Assembly (NCBI GenBank): GCA_020152595.1
Contig: JAIGNY010003268.1
Coordinates: 305,501-369,500, forward strand
Length of the DNA stretch: 64,000 nucleotides
Source of the DNA: Chiridota heheva
Lineage: Eukaryota; Echinodermata; Holothuroidea; Apodida; Chiridotidae
Direction: 5' to 3'
Made by a program: the position numbers and the translations under genes. The notes beneath the pieces are model-generated. The model was not told where the DNA came from. It saw nothing but the letters and a program-made list of their open reading frames with translations, and did not search any database. Of this stretch, positions 15,201 through 23,496 are shown in pieces; the first letter of the stretch is position 1, and every line of letters starts with the position of its first letter.

Positions 15201-18200
15201 AAAAAAAGGAGTTTACGGAGGAGGTGGGATTATCCCATTTAAGATTGAGTAAAGAAGTAAGGACAACCTTGGAGTCGGAGAAGAGGCTGAGACTCAATAA
15301 AGTTGAAGGTGAGTACTCAATAAAGTTGAGGGTGAGGAGAATGGCCTTGGGTTGTCTACTAACTGTGCTGTAGCGGTTATCATACATGTCTAATCTACAA
15401 ACCACGAGGCCCTGAGTTCAAGCCTGGGTTGGGTAGACATGCCAGTGCACCACAACTGGTTATCAAAGGCCGTGGACATTGACTTGGTTGTCAATGTTAT
15501 GTCTGTCCGTACGCCGTACCTGTGTTCTCGTTCGGGTCGTATTAAGCGTTTCGTGATAGCATTGTTACTATCATAACTGAATACGTAGGCGACGACCCCG
15601 TCATTGTAATTGTGTGTTCACTGGTCGTCGGCATCGGCGGATGGCCTTGACTGAAAAAAAGGATTAGTCGGCAAGCCTGCTACTGAGGGTGATGTCTTGG
15701 TTGATGGCAGCAGCAGCTGTCTTGTCGCCTTCCTTGGAGCCATCAGTATAGATGAAGGTGTAGTTCGGTTGAGTTGGTCTTTGATTTGGTTGTGGAGGTT
15801 GATGAAGAGGTTAGGGTGGGTTTGGCTTTTGTGATGAGTGGAGAGGCCCAGGTGGATAGAAGGGAAAGGGGTGGCCTAGGGAGGAAAAATGGGCCAGGAG
15901 AAGATGCCAAGAGTGGCGTGGTTAATGCCGAGATGGGAAGTCTGATTTGATGCATAAGCTGAAGGGAGGGGATAAGGTTTTAGTCCTATCAAAGAAGGTG
16001 GAGAAATTGGGGTACCTAATGAGGTTGTAAACAGGGTTCTGGGTGTTGGTGAGGACTCTAAAAGCATAGAAGAGGCTAAGTTTCCTACACCTTAGCAGAA
16101 AGGGAGGTTTGTTGGCTTCAACATCAAAGCTGGTGATGGGAGAGGTCCTGTAGGCACCCAGACAAAGCCAAAGAGCTTCATTTTGGATGGTGTTGATGTG
16201 GTTGAGGTAAGAGTTGTGAACGGCACAGTAGACAATATTGCCATAATCGATGCGGAGAGACCTGCCCTGGTACATACCGAAAAGTTTCTCTTTAAGCCTA
16301 CCCGCCACCTGAGTTAATCCTGAAAACTCAGTTTGGCAATTACCAACCTGACTTCCTGTTCAGTGTATTTTGTTTCCATTCAAAACAATGATTGTTTATC
16401 TGCCAACCCCATGCAAACCACAGTTAAGTTAGCCAAGGCTATTTGTGTGGTAAGATTACAGAAGCCAGTGAAGAGTAATCAGGGCACTTTTGTGATTGAA
16501 ATCACTCATCTGTGTTAAGTGTCTTAGTGGGAGAAATTTGTGATAAAAATAGTTGTGCCTGAAAAGATGTGTGCAATAACTGTGAATGATTGACAAACCA
16601 TTTCTCCTCAGGAAAGATATTGCTTCATGTACACCTAAGGTCAAGGGGGAGTTCATTGGCCTCTAAATGAAGACTGGTGATGGGGGTGGTGTGAATGGCG
16701 CCAAGGCACACTATCCCTCCCACTCACACCTGGGTTATCCCCAAGTTTTCCTTGGCCTTTCCTCCTACAGGAAAGCTCTCCACAACCCAGCCTTCTTTCG
16801 TTCCAAATACTGCCAACCCAGTTGTTTCATGGCTGTAAAAGAGGTATTTCTGTGGAAAAAATTAGGCCTTACACATTACACTATGAAAGTACCTATTATG
16901 CGAAAATGTCACAGCATTTCAAAAAAGCAGATGGACTGCACGGAAAGCTCTGTTTCTTTCCTCCTTTTCAGCCATCCCGGGGTGCAGAATTTTTTCTTTT
17001 GCTGAAATATCATGACAAATTGGACAATAATTAGATTTCTTGGAGTTTTTAGTTATGTGCAGTTTTGGTCAAAATCACGAAAAATTGTGTTTTCTCTCAT
17101 TGAACGTAACAATAAGTGCACCTATACAGTAGATTGAATTTCGGGTGAGCCCTATAGATTGGACAACAAAAAATATACAGTAAGCGCCAGAAAGATTAAA
17201 AGTATATCACACAGAACTAATGGTGCCATTAGCACAAATGATGCATGCATTGAAATATCTTTACAAAATACTATGAATTTATGCGCACCAATATCTAGTT
17301 TCTAAGTATATAATATGGAAAATGGATGTAGATCAAAATCTTTTTTTTTTCAAAAAAAGGTTTACTCAACATCAAATTTAATTTGGAAATCTTTTCATAC
17401 TGTTGAAGTTTAACAAAGAATACCAGGCAAGAAAGACAAACTTCTCAAAATGTAGATTAGAGGAATGCAAAATGGTGACTTCACCTGTACACTACTCAAA
17501 AATCGCAAGAACAGCAAACCATCTTTTGCAGCATAACAGTATGTGTGTAAACCTGATGCATTGCTGGTTGGTGATCCAGTTGTTGGCAAGTTATCGAATT
17601 TCCCTGCAAATGCAAAGAAACTATACAAGTTTTAGCAAATGATGACTCCAAATTACTGTAATGTAGTGCAAGGGAAAAACAAATCCTTCCCAGTAAATCC
17701 TATTGCATTTAATGTATATTCTATGTTTAACAGCTTTACTGCTGTACTATTTATATCATGAACAGCTATCAACAAAATTTCAAATCAGGAAATTTGGTGG
17801 CATGTAACAAAGCCCTATTTTTAATACTGTATAAGAGCACAAATGAAATGGATTGGACACACCTTACACAGAGACCACTCCAGCATGACCAGGCAGGTAT
17901 GCTCTTGATTGGAACCCATGGGACAAGCACAGAAGAGGTAGGCCAGCAATGACCTGGAGCCAGCGTAACTTGACTTTGAGCCCTAGGGGGGGGGAGGGGC
18001 CTGAGGGGGGTGTATTAGTCAATTTGCCAAACAAAAATGTACATTTGCCTGACTTATTAAAATACAATATACTGTACATATCTATATAATCACACATTAT
18101 AGAACAGTTGGGACCAGATCCCCCCAGATTTTGGCTTGTGGCACAGTACTAAAGTACCAAATGGGCACTGCATAGCACCGTGTGCCCATTTATAGGCCCC

Positions 18201-21200
18201 TGGCGAGGTCTATAGCAGGCAGAGAAAATTTTCCCTGCAAATCGAGAAAATTTGGGCAACTTTGTGAGGTTCATTGGTGGAGCCTTGGAAGGTGTCCAGG
18301 AGCACTGGGGCAAAGCCTTGGAAGAGGTCCAGGGTTCATTGGTGAAGCCTTGGAATTGGCTTGGGTCCCAGGGTGAAGCGTCAGAAGCTCTGAAGATTTC
18401 TTTCCAAAATGTAATTGATGAAAAGAAGACAATTTTATATTCTGTTTAAATCTACTCAATCAGTATTTGGGTTAACATTTTCAAAACAGACACAGGAAAA
18501 GTTTCCCCTGCAAATTGAAAAAATTCAGTCAATATTGTGGGATTCATTAGCAAAGCCTTGAAAGGGGTCCAGGGGCAAAGCCTTGAAAGGTTTCCATGGG
18601 CAAAGCCCTGGAAGTTCTAAAGATTTCTTGTTTTTGATGCCCAAAAATGAAAAATGTTCCAAAATGTAAGTAGGGACAATTTTAAATTTGAATGTTAAAA
18701 TCTACTCAAATAATTGGATTAGCATTTGGTTACCATTTCTAAACAGGCATAAGACAGTAGGAGAAATTTCTCCTAAAATTGAGAAAATTTAAGCAAAACT
18801 GTGGAGTTCATAGACGATGCCCTGGTCTAAAGATTTTTGGTTTGATTCATGAAAACCACTGAAAATTTCACTGCAAAGTTCCCAATTGTAAATCATGGGA
18901 AGAAGTCCTGAAAAGGGCCCCTTGGAAGGGGTCCAGGGGGCCAAGCCCTCAAAAGCTCTAAAAATTTATTGTCTTTGATGCCCCAAAATGTCTGAAAATC
19001 AACACAAACTGAGAAATTTAGGAAAATTTAAGTGATGATAAGAAGACAATTTTAAATTTTCATGTTGAAATTTACTCAGATAAACATATGGTTACCATTT
19101 CTAAACTGACAGAGGAAAAATTTCCCCGAAAAACTTATAAAAACAAATTTAGGCAAATTATGCGGTGGTTCATTTCTAAACTGGTCTAAAGATGCCCTCA
19201 AAAAATCTTCACAAACAGACATACATGTAGGGTAGGCCGTGTGGTTTTCGTCCACCTTCCCTGTTTTTGTCCAATTACGTATTTGACCTGTTCATGCATC
19301 CATTAGATTTAGACCAATAAATGTCTGTAAACTGCCAAAATATTTTCTTGAGTGTTGTCTATAATATAATTAATTGGATATAGAACACGAAAAGCTAATT
19401 TTATCAAATTTATATACTGCTGGCAAGCTCACTTTTTCACTTTTTTGAGAGGTCAGATAATAATTTTTCTACTCAGATCCTGTCTAAATAAAACTAGAAC
19501 GGTAAATACCGTCGTGGTTCGCATGCCCATGCAAATTGACACCCATATTATATGATCCAGCCAATTATAAAAATGGCATCTCACACAAAGTCCCACATGG
19601 CATCCCATGTACCACATGGCATCTCACCCCATGTCCCACATGGCATCCCATCCCATGTTTCATATGGCATTTCACCATATCTTCCACATGGCATCCCACC
19701 CCATGTCCCACATGACATCCCATGTGGCATTCCATCATATGTCCCACAGGGCATCCCATCCTATGACCCACATGGCATTCCACCCTATGTCCTACATCCC
19801 ATGTACCAAATGACATCCCACCTCATGTCCCACATGACATCCCATGCCTTGTCCCATATGGCATTCCACCATATCTCCCACATGGCAAACCACCATACAG
19901 TGTCTCACATGGCAATCCACCATATGTCCCAAATGGCATTCCACCATGTCCCACATGGCATCCCACGCTATGATCCACATGGATCCCATCCTACATGTAT
20001 ATCCCACATTAATCCAACCATATGTACCACATGACATCCCTCCTTATGTCCCACATGGCATTCCGCCCTGTGTCCCACATCAGTGGCTTCCCACCTGATG
20101 TTCCACATAGCATCCCACCATATGTTCCACATGGTATCCCTCCTAATGTCCGAATGACATCCTACTTTATGTCCCACATGGCATCACATCCCATGTCCCC
20201 ATACCCTATGTCCCACATAGCCTCCTACCCTATGTCACACATGGCATCATACCTTATGCTACACATGGCATCCTACCTTATGTCACACATGGCATTCCAA
20301 ACTATGTAACACTTTGTGTTACTTGTGGCATCCCACCATGTCCCACATGGCATTCTACCCTGTTCCACATGGCATCCCACCCCATGTCCCACATGGCATC
20401 CCATTCCATGACCCACATGGCATCCCACCCCATGTCCCACATGATATCCCACAGGCTCCATAAGAAGTCTCATCCTAGCTATCAGTCCCTGATTGAGCAT
20501 ACTATGTATGAAAGTGTCAGTTCATATAATAACTTATACGCAAATGACTTGTTGAAATGGGGTGGGATGCCATGTCCCACATGACATCCCATTTCATCCC
20601 ATGTCCAACATGACATTCCATCCCATGGCAATCCACCCTTGTCCTCATGGCCTTCCACCACATATTCTATGTGGCATTCCACCCTGTTCCACATGGCATC
20701 CCACCCCATGTCCCACATGGCATCCCACCCCATGTCCCACATGGCATCCCACCCTATGTCTCACATGACATCCCATAAGCTCCATAAGAAGTCTCATCCT
20801 AGCTAGCACAGTATCGATTGAGCATACTATGTATTGAAGTGTCAGTTCATATAATAGCTTATATGCAAATGAGTTGTTGAAATGGGGTGGGACGCCATGT
20901 CCCACATGACATCCCATATCATCTTAATCCACATGACATTCCTTCCCATGGCAATCCACCACATGTCCTGCATGGCATTCCACCATGTTCCACAGGGCAT
21001 CCCACCCCATGTTCACATGGCATTTCATCCCACCATGTCCCACATGGCATCCCACCCCATGACCCACATGGCATCCCACCCCATGTCCCACATGGCATCC
21101 CACCCCATGTCCATTATTATTATAATCATTATCATTAGCATCTTCTACAGCCCAAATGCTTTACAAAAGACAAAACATGAAAGACACAATAAAAACTTAA

Positions 21201-23496
21201 ATACAGTAAAACGATACAACATCCCTTAAAAAAATTTTTTTTAAATAAAAAATAAGCTCCATAAGAAGTCTCATCCTAGCTATCACAGTTTCTGATTGAG
21301 CATACTATGTATTAAAGTGTCAGTTGACATAATAACTTAAATGCAAATGAATTGTTGAATAGGAAAAAAAGTGGAGTCAAATAATTATGCCTGATATAGC
21401 CCTTGGTGTATACAACATGGTAAATATTAAATCATATGCCCTTCATGGCCCTCATCCATGTCCCACATGGCATCCCTCCCTATGTTGATATGCAATCACA
21501 TCCTGTCACACTCCCTGACTAAGCATAATAAATAGCATATTAAATAAAAAAAAGTCTGGTCAGGTCATAATACTGTAGCAACTTTAGGCAAATGAGCACA
21601 ATAATAAAGGTGGACTTTAAAAAATCATGCCTGATACAACTGTTGGTGCCCAAATATTTTAAAGAATTTTAAGGATTTTAAATCTCAAGTACTACCAGAG
21701 AGACTTGAAGATCTATGAAGAATATTGGAAACTTATATCATTTTAAGTTATCTTCTAAGAAAATATCAAATGTATTGTAGACTTTTAAAGGAAACTAGTC
21801 TTCAATCCTATCTTAAGTATCTTTGAAAAACTTTAACATTTTATAAAGAAATTCTGACCTTGCATAGGGATATCTAAAAAAACTTTAACTTTTTCTGAGA
21901 AAGTCTGAAGAAACTTTAACATTTTCTGAGGAATTCTCAAAAAACTTTAACATTTCTGAGGAATTCTCTGGACAAATCTATGGACGGCCGGACATACCGT
22001 ATTTTCTCTAATAAACGCCCCCCCCTCTAATAAACGCCCCCTCATCATTTTTCATACTTTCAGGATGTAACAACCTACGTTTAACTTTCTGAATGTGACT
22101 TGAAAAAACTGTAAGTCGAACATAACCAAGCAGAAAGTATGCAAAGAGTATATTCCATTAATAATCCAGGACAAATGCTGTAAAGAAACTAATACCATAG
22201 GCCTAAAAGGATCAACATTACACAGTTTTTGTAAGTTACATTTTTTTCTTCATACTTTACCCTCTAATACGCCCCCTCCTGTTTTCCAAAAACTATTAGA
22301 GAAAATGTAATCAAATTTGAGTTCAGATGCATCAAAAACTGAAATAAGTAAATTTGAGTTTAGATGCATCATAATGTATGTTCTTGAGTTGCTTATTTCA
22401 ATTGTCAAGGCCTATATTTAAGTTTATCCTTTAATTTAGTTGTGTGGTTGATTATTGACATGAACAAATTCAAATTCAAACTATTTGAAGTCTATGCTAG
22501 AATCTGTCCACTATATAGAAATTGCCTGAATTAAACATTATTTTGTTAAGATGACTGTGACTACATGAAATATTAAAAATCGTACACAAAACAAATGTCC
22601 CAGTAATAACATATGTGTATGTGGGTTGTGACAATAACTAGATAGGTAGGCCAAGGCCATTAGTTTATGGGTCAGGCAAGTCTATCTTGTATAAAAGAGG
22701 GCTTCAAAAGAAACAAAATGGTGAAGAAAGCATTCAAAAATCTTATTCTGTTAAGGAGATATTTAAGATTAAAGTTTGGTATCATTTGTGTAGAAACGCT
22801 GAAATCAGACTAGTTGTGATGTTATAACCTCAGATTCCTCAAAATCTTTATGTATTCTATCATAATTTGTCCTAAGATTTTGTGGCTTATAAAGACCATG
22901 GGACATGTCAAAAAAGTAGTAAAACTGAATCTAGGAAGGGTATTCCTAATATAGGCCTACTAGTACTACCTGAAGAAAGTTTGAGGAAAAATAATTTGAA
23001 GTGAAAAAATTAAATAAACTTTCTTTAAAATACATAAAGACAAGTTTTATAAATCTGAGGCTGTGACATCACAACTACTGTAGGCCTAATCCGATTTCAG
23101 TCGTTTCTGCAGAAATAATACCAAACTCTAAACTTGATGGAATAAGATTTTAAATGCTTTCTTTACCATTTTGTTTCTTTTGAAGTCCTCTTTATAGAAG
23201 ATGGACATGCTTGCCCACTGAACTAACCCTACTTACAGACTAAGTGTTAGTGTTGTAGCCTGGACGAGGGAGTATGTAAACCTAATGGAAGAACCAAATC
23301 CTAATGTAAGTTCAAACGTTGACGTTTGATACTCGCTAAGGCTACCGATCTGTAGCCTATCATAAGAAGACCTCTAATACCGTTTATTACGAATAAAAAG
23401 TATTGTATTTATATTACCATCACTGCCACCAGAAATGCACATGTCCACCAAGCTAATCAACATTATAACACAAATATTTTTCAAATATCGCGCCAT
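77..23496 (-). CDS. NEMP1: NEMP1/TMEM194-like nuclear envelope integral membrane protein, 8 exons
   Basis: NEMP-family proteins sit in the inner nuclear membrane and are implicated in nuclear-envelope stiffness and fertility. Coding exons on the minus strand: 23496-23418, 17621-17485, 12615-12399, 7834-7762, 4657-4564, 3456-3110, 2115-1960, 203-77. All introns are GT-AG, phases join perfectly, and the total is 1230 nt (409 aa plus stop). The protein has a signal peptide (1-23), a lumenal domain (27-145) with Cys residues, then about five hydrophobic segments: 146-165, 176-193, 202-220, 230-250 and 258-280. Next comes a nucleoplasmic tail with the family motifs RLLTLEEFEQQG, ALNELREYCRSP and SPKRFANFV, and an acidic end (DSDSEDL). 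Strong family matches include HYSTGMTIGVFASLL and ISFAVCYWYGP. The human protein is slightly longer. The poly(A) site lies beyond the window edge. It is divergent from TUT1, whose ATG is 368 bp away. Family call is firm; NEMP1 versus NEMP2 cannot be separated here. Confidence 0.95.
485..1180. repeat. 52-bp minisatellite in the last NEMP1 intron
   Basis: About 13 tandem copies of a 52-bp unit of the type CTGATGAATTTCTAACAGAT followed by GAGAACCAGTAGCC and TTTCTACAGGGAGAGAAC. Units drift at the edges and are nearly identical in the middle (about 830-1080). Some early copies carry extra AAGA or lose a few bases. It lies wholly inside the intron between NEMP1 exons 8 and 7 and has no coding potential of its own. 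Confidence 0.93.
1181..1959. other. Intron sequence, no feature seen
   Basis: Unique AT-rich intron sequence between the 52-bp minisatellite and NEMP1 exon 7. I see no ORF, RNA gene or repeat with clear ends here. Confidence 0.6.
1960..2115 (-). CDS. NEMP1: NEMP1 exon 7: nucleoplasmic tail
   Basis: 156 nt, acceptor TTCCCCAG/GGGATC, donor AAAAG/GTATCA. Encodes PPLRLLTLEEFEQQGREET, then TKALNELREYCRSP and VSKMDSPK-R, matching the LLTEEEY..QG...T.KALEELR.FC.SP...SPKR segment of vertebrate NEMP1. If the donor were not used, the frame would add only YQAVAIT and stop at 1935. Confidence 0.94.
2193..2450. mobile_element. Partial fold-back MITE (left arm)
   Basis: Begins with TTAA then AGGTTCAATGGTCAAG and contains the diagnostic blocks of the fold-back family seen intact at 53428-53980: CTTATTCCGTTAAAGAGATA, ATTTGTGTAGA and GACAAGTTGTGACATCAC. 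The opposite arm is not recognisable, so this is a truncated or badly decayed copy in NEMP1 intron 6. Confidence 0.65.
3110..3456 (-). CDS. NEMP1: NEMP1 exon 6: membrane helices 3-5
   Basis: 347 nt, acceptor TTCAACAG/AAAATT, donor AGATG/GTGAGA leaving a split Trp codon. Encodes GGWALVLYLFKWI, the YRDYILIYFIVAGVISFAVC helix, YGPVTNERTINLIQGLLQ and further hydrophobic sequence, then FFPAKYLPKKNPFYFLRW. The ISFAVCY..GP..(N/D)ER motif is diagnostic. Confidence 0.95.
3457..4400. other. NEMP1 intron, nothing recognisable
   Basis: Intron sequence between exons 6 and 5. A pyrimidine-rich stretch with repeated CACCCTGCCCC lies near 4030-4060. No ORF with family resemblance. Confidence 0.5.
4405..4482. 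mobile_element. Possible terminal fragment of a DNA transposon
   Basis: On the minus strand this begins CAGTGGTGTACCCAGGGGGA, the widespread CAGTGG(C/T)GTA(G/C)CCAGG type of terminus found on hAT-like MITEs in many animals. Similar starts occur near 60353 and 61330. Only one end is visible, so this is a fragment call. Confidence 0.45.
4564..4657 (-). CDS. NEMP1: NEMP1 exon 5: second membrane helix, signature block
   Basis: 94 nt, acceptor CTTTTCAG/GAGTGT, donor CCAAAG/GTAAAA. Encodes SVFFHYSTGMTIGVFASLL then VLMYILSRFIPK, the most recognisable NEMP block (F-x-Y-S-T-G-M ... S-K/R-F-I-P-K). A minisatellite begins only a few bases upstream of the acceptor. Confidence 0.95.
4663..5085. repeat. 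Minisatellite of about 18-21 bp abutting NEMP1 exon 5 acceptor
   Basis: About 20 degenerate copies of a unit like TATGGTCTGATAAATGGAA. The unit is variable (ATGGTCTGATAAGTGG, ACATGTTCTGATAAATAG). On the minus strand, each unit reads CCATTTATCAGACC and so carries a TTTATCAG 3'-splice-site look-alike. The array runs to within about six bases of the real acceptor of exon 5 at 4657. The long open frames across it are repeat artefacts. Confidence 0.9.
5100..6275 (-). pseudogene. Non-LTR retrotransposon reverse transcriptase remnant (CR1/Jockey-like)
   Basis: The minus-strand segment 6270-5902 reads NKAPGPDGILP then W(K)IANVTPIFEKGD and NYRPVSLTSV, the classic RT fingers. A frame change follows around 5900-5760, with DFQKAFDKVPLGRL readable. 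Then 5758-5108 reads SVLGPLLFLIFINNI across frames, the catalytic FADDTKLY box, and a C-terminal thumb (VRPHIEYAIQAWSPLYEKD, LEQVQQRATRLIPE). Several frameshifts disable it. It sits in NEMP1 intron 4, opposite in no sense to the host gene: both are on the minus strand. Clade assignment is by motif resemblance only. Confidence 0.85.
6276..6895 (-). pseudogene. 3' fragment of an RNase-H-type non-LTR element
   Basis: On the minus strand this gives SSFLQHRPLHQAYPLNLSP and neighbouring frames equal to the post-RNase-H C-terminal region, and ends with the family's 3' signature (GTTTAACGGCACCGCAATAG then TGTGCCAAGAGGGTG). The same signature recurs near 13200-13255 and 14455-14500, and inverted at 33480-33510. 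Internally deleted and frameshifted. Confidence 0.65.
6896..7330 (-). pseudogene. Second 3' fragment of the same RNase-H-type non-LTR family
   Basis: Minus frame 7297-7040 reads LRIRLSHSSLTHSHLLAGS then PLCPTCNTDLSIKHICVTCP and LYQNSRSLL. This is the C-terminal Zn-ribbon-like CPTC...H...CP motif typical of I/Jockey-type elements after their RNase H domain. It lies immediately beside a sister fragment, suggesting repeated insertion into the same intron. Confidence 0.75.
7762..7834 (-). CDS. NEMP1: NEMP1 exon 4: first membrane helix
   Basis: 73 nt, acceptor GCCAG/CTGTTG, donor AGCAG/GTAAGA. Encodes VDILYLGILLCGLVLYLSAH then TLS-R, matching the FLLGLMLFFCGDLLSRS-type helix of vertebrate NEMP1. 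The Arg codon is split with exon 5. Confidence 0.93.
8068..8195. repeat. 100-bp satellite, left outlier copies
   Basis: One full and one partial unit of the 100-bp satellite found at 10265-11444. Recognisable by GATGTACATTGGCACTATAT, TATGGTAAAATCATCATACC and TAGTACTCCCT. A weaker trace is at 7868-7905. The array appears to have been split by the retroelements at 8220-10235. Confidence 0.8.
8220..8980 (-). pseudogene. CR1/L2-like non-LTR retrotransposon remnant
   Basis: The minus strand reads STETALLKVLADIQ at about 8975, LLDLSAAFDTIDHQAL, a conserved PQGSVLGPKFYTMY box and, in a shifted frame, YHMYADDTQVYLSF at about 8630. After an internal deletion near 8565 come the C-terminal motif LVVPRTKTVNYGDKSL and 3' UTR down to an ATT-type tail at 8226-8246. 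Frameshifts and the deletion inactivate it. It interrupts the 100-bp satellite in NEMP1 intron 3. Confidence 0.82.
8985..10240 (-). pseudogene. RTE/BovB-like non-LTR reverse transcriptase remnant
   Basis: Minus frame 10131-9742 has DLYLSFIDYSKAFDKVKHED then NLYWDQEAAIR, GFRQGCVLSPDLFNIYS and the catalytic LHYADDMVLTV. After a frame break (9742-9560) the C-terminal part (9559-8985) reads YTITLDS.., VLKAYVWSTRLYGCECWTI, FIRRMLKVSRTERKTKDDV and GKRSRGRQR. The order matches intact elements of the kind often annotated as craniofacial-development-protein-2-like. Truncated at the 5' end near 10240, where the satellite resumes. Confidence 0.83.
10265..11444. repeat. 100-bp satellite array
   Basis: About 11-12 tandem units. 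The repeat interval is exactly 100 bp for TATTATTTGTATTCAAAATA at 10381 and 10481. Each unit holds GATGCACATCGGCACTATAT, CCATCAGTCCACTTTAATAT and GGTAAAATCATCATAC then AGCACTCCCTGCTTTTA. Units diverge toward the right, where ATTACATGTATTTAAAATA variants form a sub-block (10980-11210). It lies in NEMP1 intron 3 and continues beyond the inserted MITE at 11892-11965. Confidence 0.95.
11453..11891. mobile_element. hAT-like MITE inserted in the satellite
   Basis: A 439-bp insertion bounded by the 8-bp direct repeat GTAATATC (11445-11452 and 11892-11899) and short inverted termini: AGGCTTCCC at the left, and GGGAGGCCT at the right whose complement is AGGCCTCCC. Removing the element plus one duplication restores a continuous satellite unit. 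The interior is dominated by repeats of TTTTTAAAGGTT and has no coding capacity. An 8-bp duplication is the hallmark of hAT transposases, so it is likely a non-autonomous hAT passenger. Confidence 0.8.
11900..11965. repeat. 100-bp satellite, right remnant
   Basis: CTCAATCCACTCTTCTATGG then TAAAATCATCATACC continues the satellite unit interrupted by the MITE. Confidence 0.8.
12399..12615 (-). CDS. NEMP1: NEMP1 exon 3: lumenal beta-rich domain
   Basis: Acceptor TTTACAG/GTAAAC, donor AAGAA/GTATGT, phase 0 in and 1 out, 217 nt. Encodes VNIKPHDPEDNPTIFIGGNA, then FNNAGIFHNIWTLTPWENS and SCIGIETSKGFTLTARER. The W-x-L-x-P-W and C-x-G-I-E-T stretches fit the conserved part of the lumenal domain just before the first membrane helix. 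Confidence 0.93.
12690..12960. mobile_element. Possible hAT-type element fragment
   Basis: Contains GGCGGCCTGCGGGCTAAATC then TCGCCCGCCAG, closely resembling the GCGGCCCGCGGGCC...CGGCCCGCC segment near the ends of many hAT elements. No opposite terminus or target duplication was found, so only a fragment is claimed. Confidence 0.4.
13199..14450 (-). pseudogene. RNase-H-type non-LTR element, 3' copy A
   Basis: Starts (minus 3' end) with the family signature TTTAACAGCACTGCGACAGT and TGTGCCAAGAGGGTG. Upstream segments carry the C-terminal cysteine-motif region (near 13390-13620), RNase H catalytic-region traces (near 13780-13900) and the HSHLGYPSSSSLSSYMKALH then NPAFFRSKYCQLS segment (14326-14102). 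Many frameshifts. Lies in NEMP1 intron 2. Confidence 0.72.
14455..16325 (-). pseudogene. RNase-H-type non-LTR element, 3' copy B, split by a SINE
   Basis: The minus strand reads RT thumb sequence KLFGMYQGRSLRIDYGNIVY then CAVHNSYLNHINTIQNEALW (16308-15922), followed by the tether region and RNase H: FIYTDGSKEGDKTAAAAI (around 15765-15690) and AKAILLTLNFIEYSPS (around 15350-15300). DSKVVLTSLLNLKWDNP and an SSGYPAMLASLAMTEL histidine-region variant follow. The family 3' signature is at 14455-14500. A 291-bp SINE (15350-15640) interrupts the RNase H domain. Confidence 0.8.
15350..15640 (+). mobile_element. tRNA-derived SINE with 9-bp target duplication
   Basis: Flanked by ATGGCCTTG at 15341-15349 and 15641-15649. 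The head carries a tRNA-like A box (CTGTAGCGGTTATCATA) and B box (GAGTTCAAGCCTG) at spacing typical of RNA polymerase III promoters. A tRNA-unrelated body follows, ending in GTCGTCGGCATCGGCGG. Comparison with the uninterrupted RNase H region at 32700 (plus strand) shows the element breaks the GAGGCCAAGGCCTT coding segment. The body may hold a conserved central SINE domain; I cannot assign which. Confidence 0.8.
16690..16830 (+). pseudogene. Short plus-strand fragment of the RNase-H-type element
   Basis: Encodes HYPSHSHLGYPQVFLGLSSY then RKALHNPAFFRSKYCQPSC, nearly identical to the segment at 14326-14102 but in opposite orientation. No flanking duplication is visible; it is a small orphan piece in NEMP1 intron 2. 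Confidence 0.7.
17485..17621 (-). CDS. NEMP1: NEMP1 exon 2: start of lumenal domain
   Basis: Acceptor TATAG/TTTCTTT, donor GTACAG/GTGAAG, phase 1 in and 0 out. Encodes SLHLQGNSITCQQ and later LHTYCYAAKDGLLFLRF, including the conserved Cys and C-Y of the lumenal domain. A second AG 17 nt downstream (CAG/GGAAAT) would break the phase with exon 1, so the upstream AG was chosen. Confidence 0.88.
18190..19200. repeat. Degenerate tandem repeat, about 260-360 bp unit
   Basis: Four diverged units begin near 18219, 18490, 18748 and 19108, each with GAAAA(T/G)TT(T)CCCCTGCAAAT-like sequence. This is followed by GGGCAA, AAAGCCTTGGAAGGGGTCCA, GGAAGTTCTAAAGATTTC and a TAAATCTACTCA segment. Located in NEMP1 intron 1. 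Non-coding. Confidence 0.75.
19552..21118. repeat. 24-bp minisatellite with higher-order structure
   Basis: Dozens of copies of a 24-bp unit (ATGTCCCACATGGCATCC then CACCCC), diverged at 19.6-20.3 kb and almost exact at 20.37-20.45, 20.69-20.77 and 21.01-21.11 kb. A non-repeat spacer (AAGCTCCATAAGAAGTCTCA ... GAGCATACTATGTAT) separates the homogeneous blocks at about 20453 and 20775, a 322-bp higher-order period. It appears again at 21255 and a last unit trace is near 21455. Long open frames (MSHMASHPMSHMASHP and reverse HVGHGVGCHVGHG) follow from the unit length being a multiple of three and are unlikely to be genes. Confidence 0.93.
21640..21975. repeat. Degenerate short repeat region
   Basis: Recurrent AAAAAACTTTAACATTTTCT, GAGGAATTCT and related AAGTATCTTTGAAAAAC blocks, with imperfect 40-60 bp spacing. 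No coding or transposon termini. Confidence 0.45.
22000..22315. mobile_element. MITE with CTCTAATAAACGCCCC termini
   Basis: The left end is ACCGTATTTTCTCTAATAAA then CGCCCCCCCC, with a second internal CTCTAATAAACGCCCC. The right end (AATACGCCCCCTCC, then AACTATTAGAGAAAATGTAA) is its inverted, decayed counterpart. Related ends with TAATAAGCGCCC occur at 44010-44230 and 50320-50385. Non-coding. Confidence 0.65.
22655..23232. mobile_element. Fold-back MITE with long inverted arms
   Basis: The left arm (AGGGCTTCAAAAGAAACAAA, ATCTTATTCTGTTAAGGAG, CATTTGTGTAGAAACG, CAGACTAGTTGTGATG) is mirrored by the right arm, whose complement reads AGGACTTCAAAAGAAACAAA, AATCTTATTCCATC, CAGAAACGACTGAAATCGG and GTTGTGATGTCACAG. 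Arms of about 200 bp flank a centre near 22990. This is the same family as 53428-53980 and 61093-61822. Confidence 0.85.
23418..23496 (-). CDS. NEMP1: NEMP1 exon 1: start codon and signal peptide
   Basis: Reads MARYLKNICVIMLISLVDMC then ISGGSD. A short basic start followed by a hydrophobic core is a classic signal peptide. The donor GATG/GTAATA leaves phase 1. The next exon completes the codon to Val and gives D-V-S-L-H-L-Q, matching the DVN..MLQ stretch after the signal peptide of vertebrate NEMP1. Confidence 0.88.

Noticed and set aside
19552..21229. Many overlapping open frames (MSHMASHP, CHVGHGVGC, IPPHVPHG) in both strands
   Set aside because: All are readings of the 24-bp minisatellite inside a NEMP1 intron; no sign of an independent gene.
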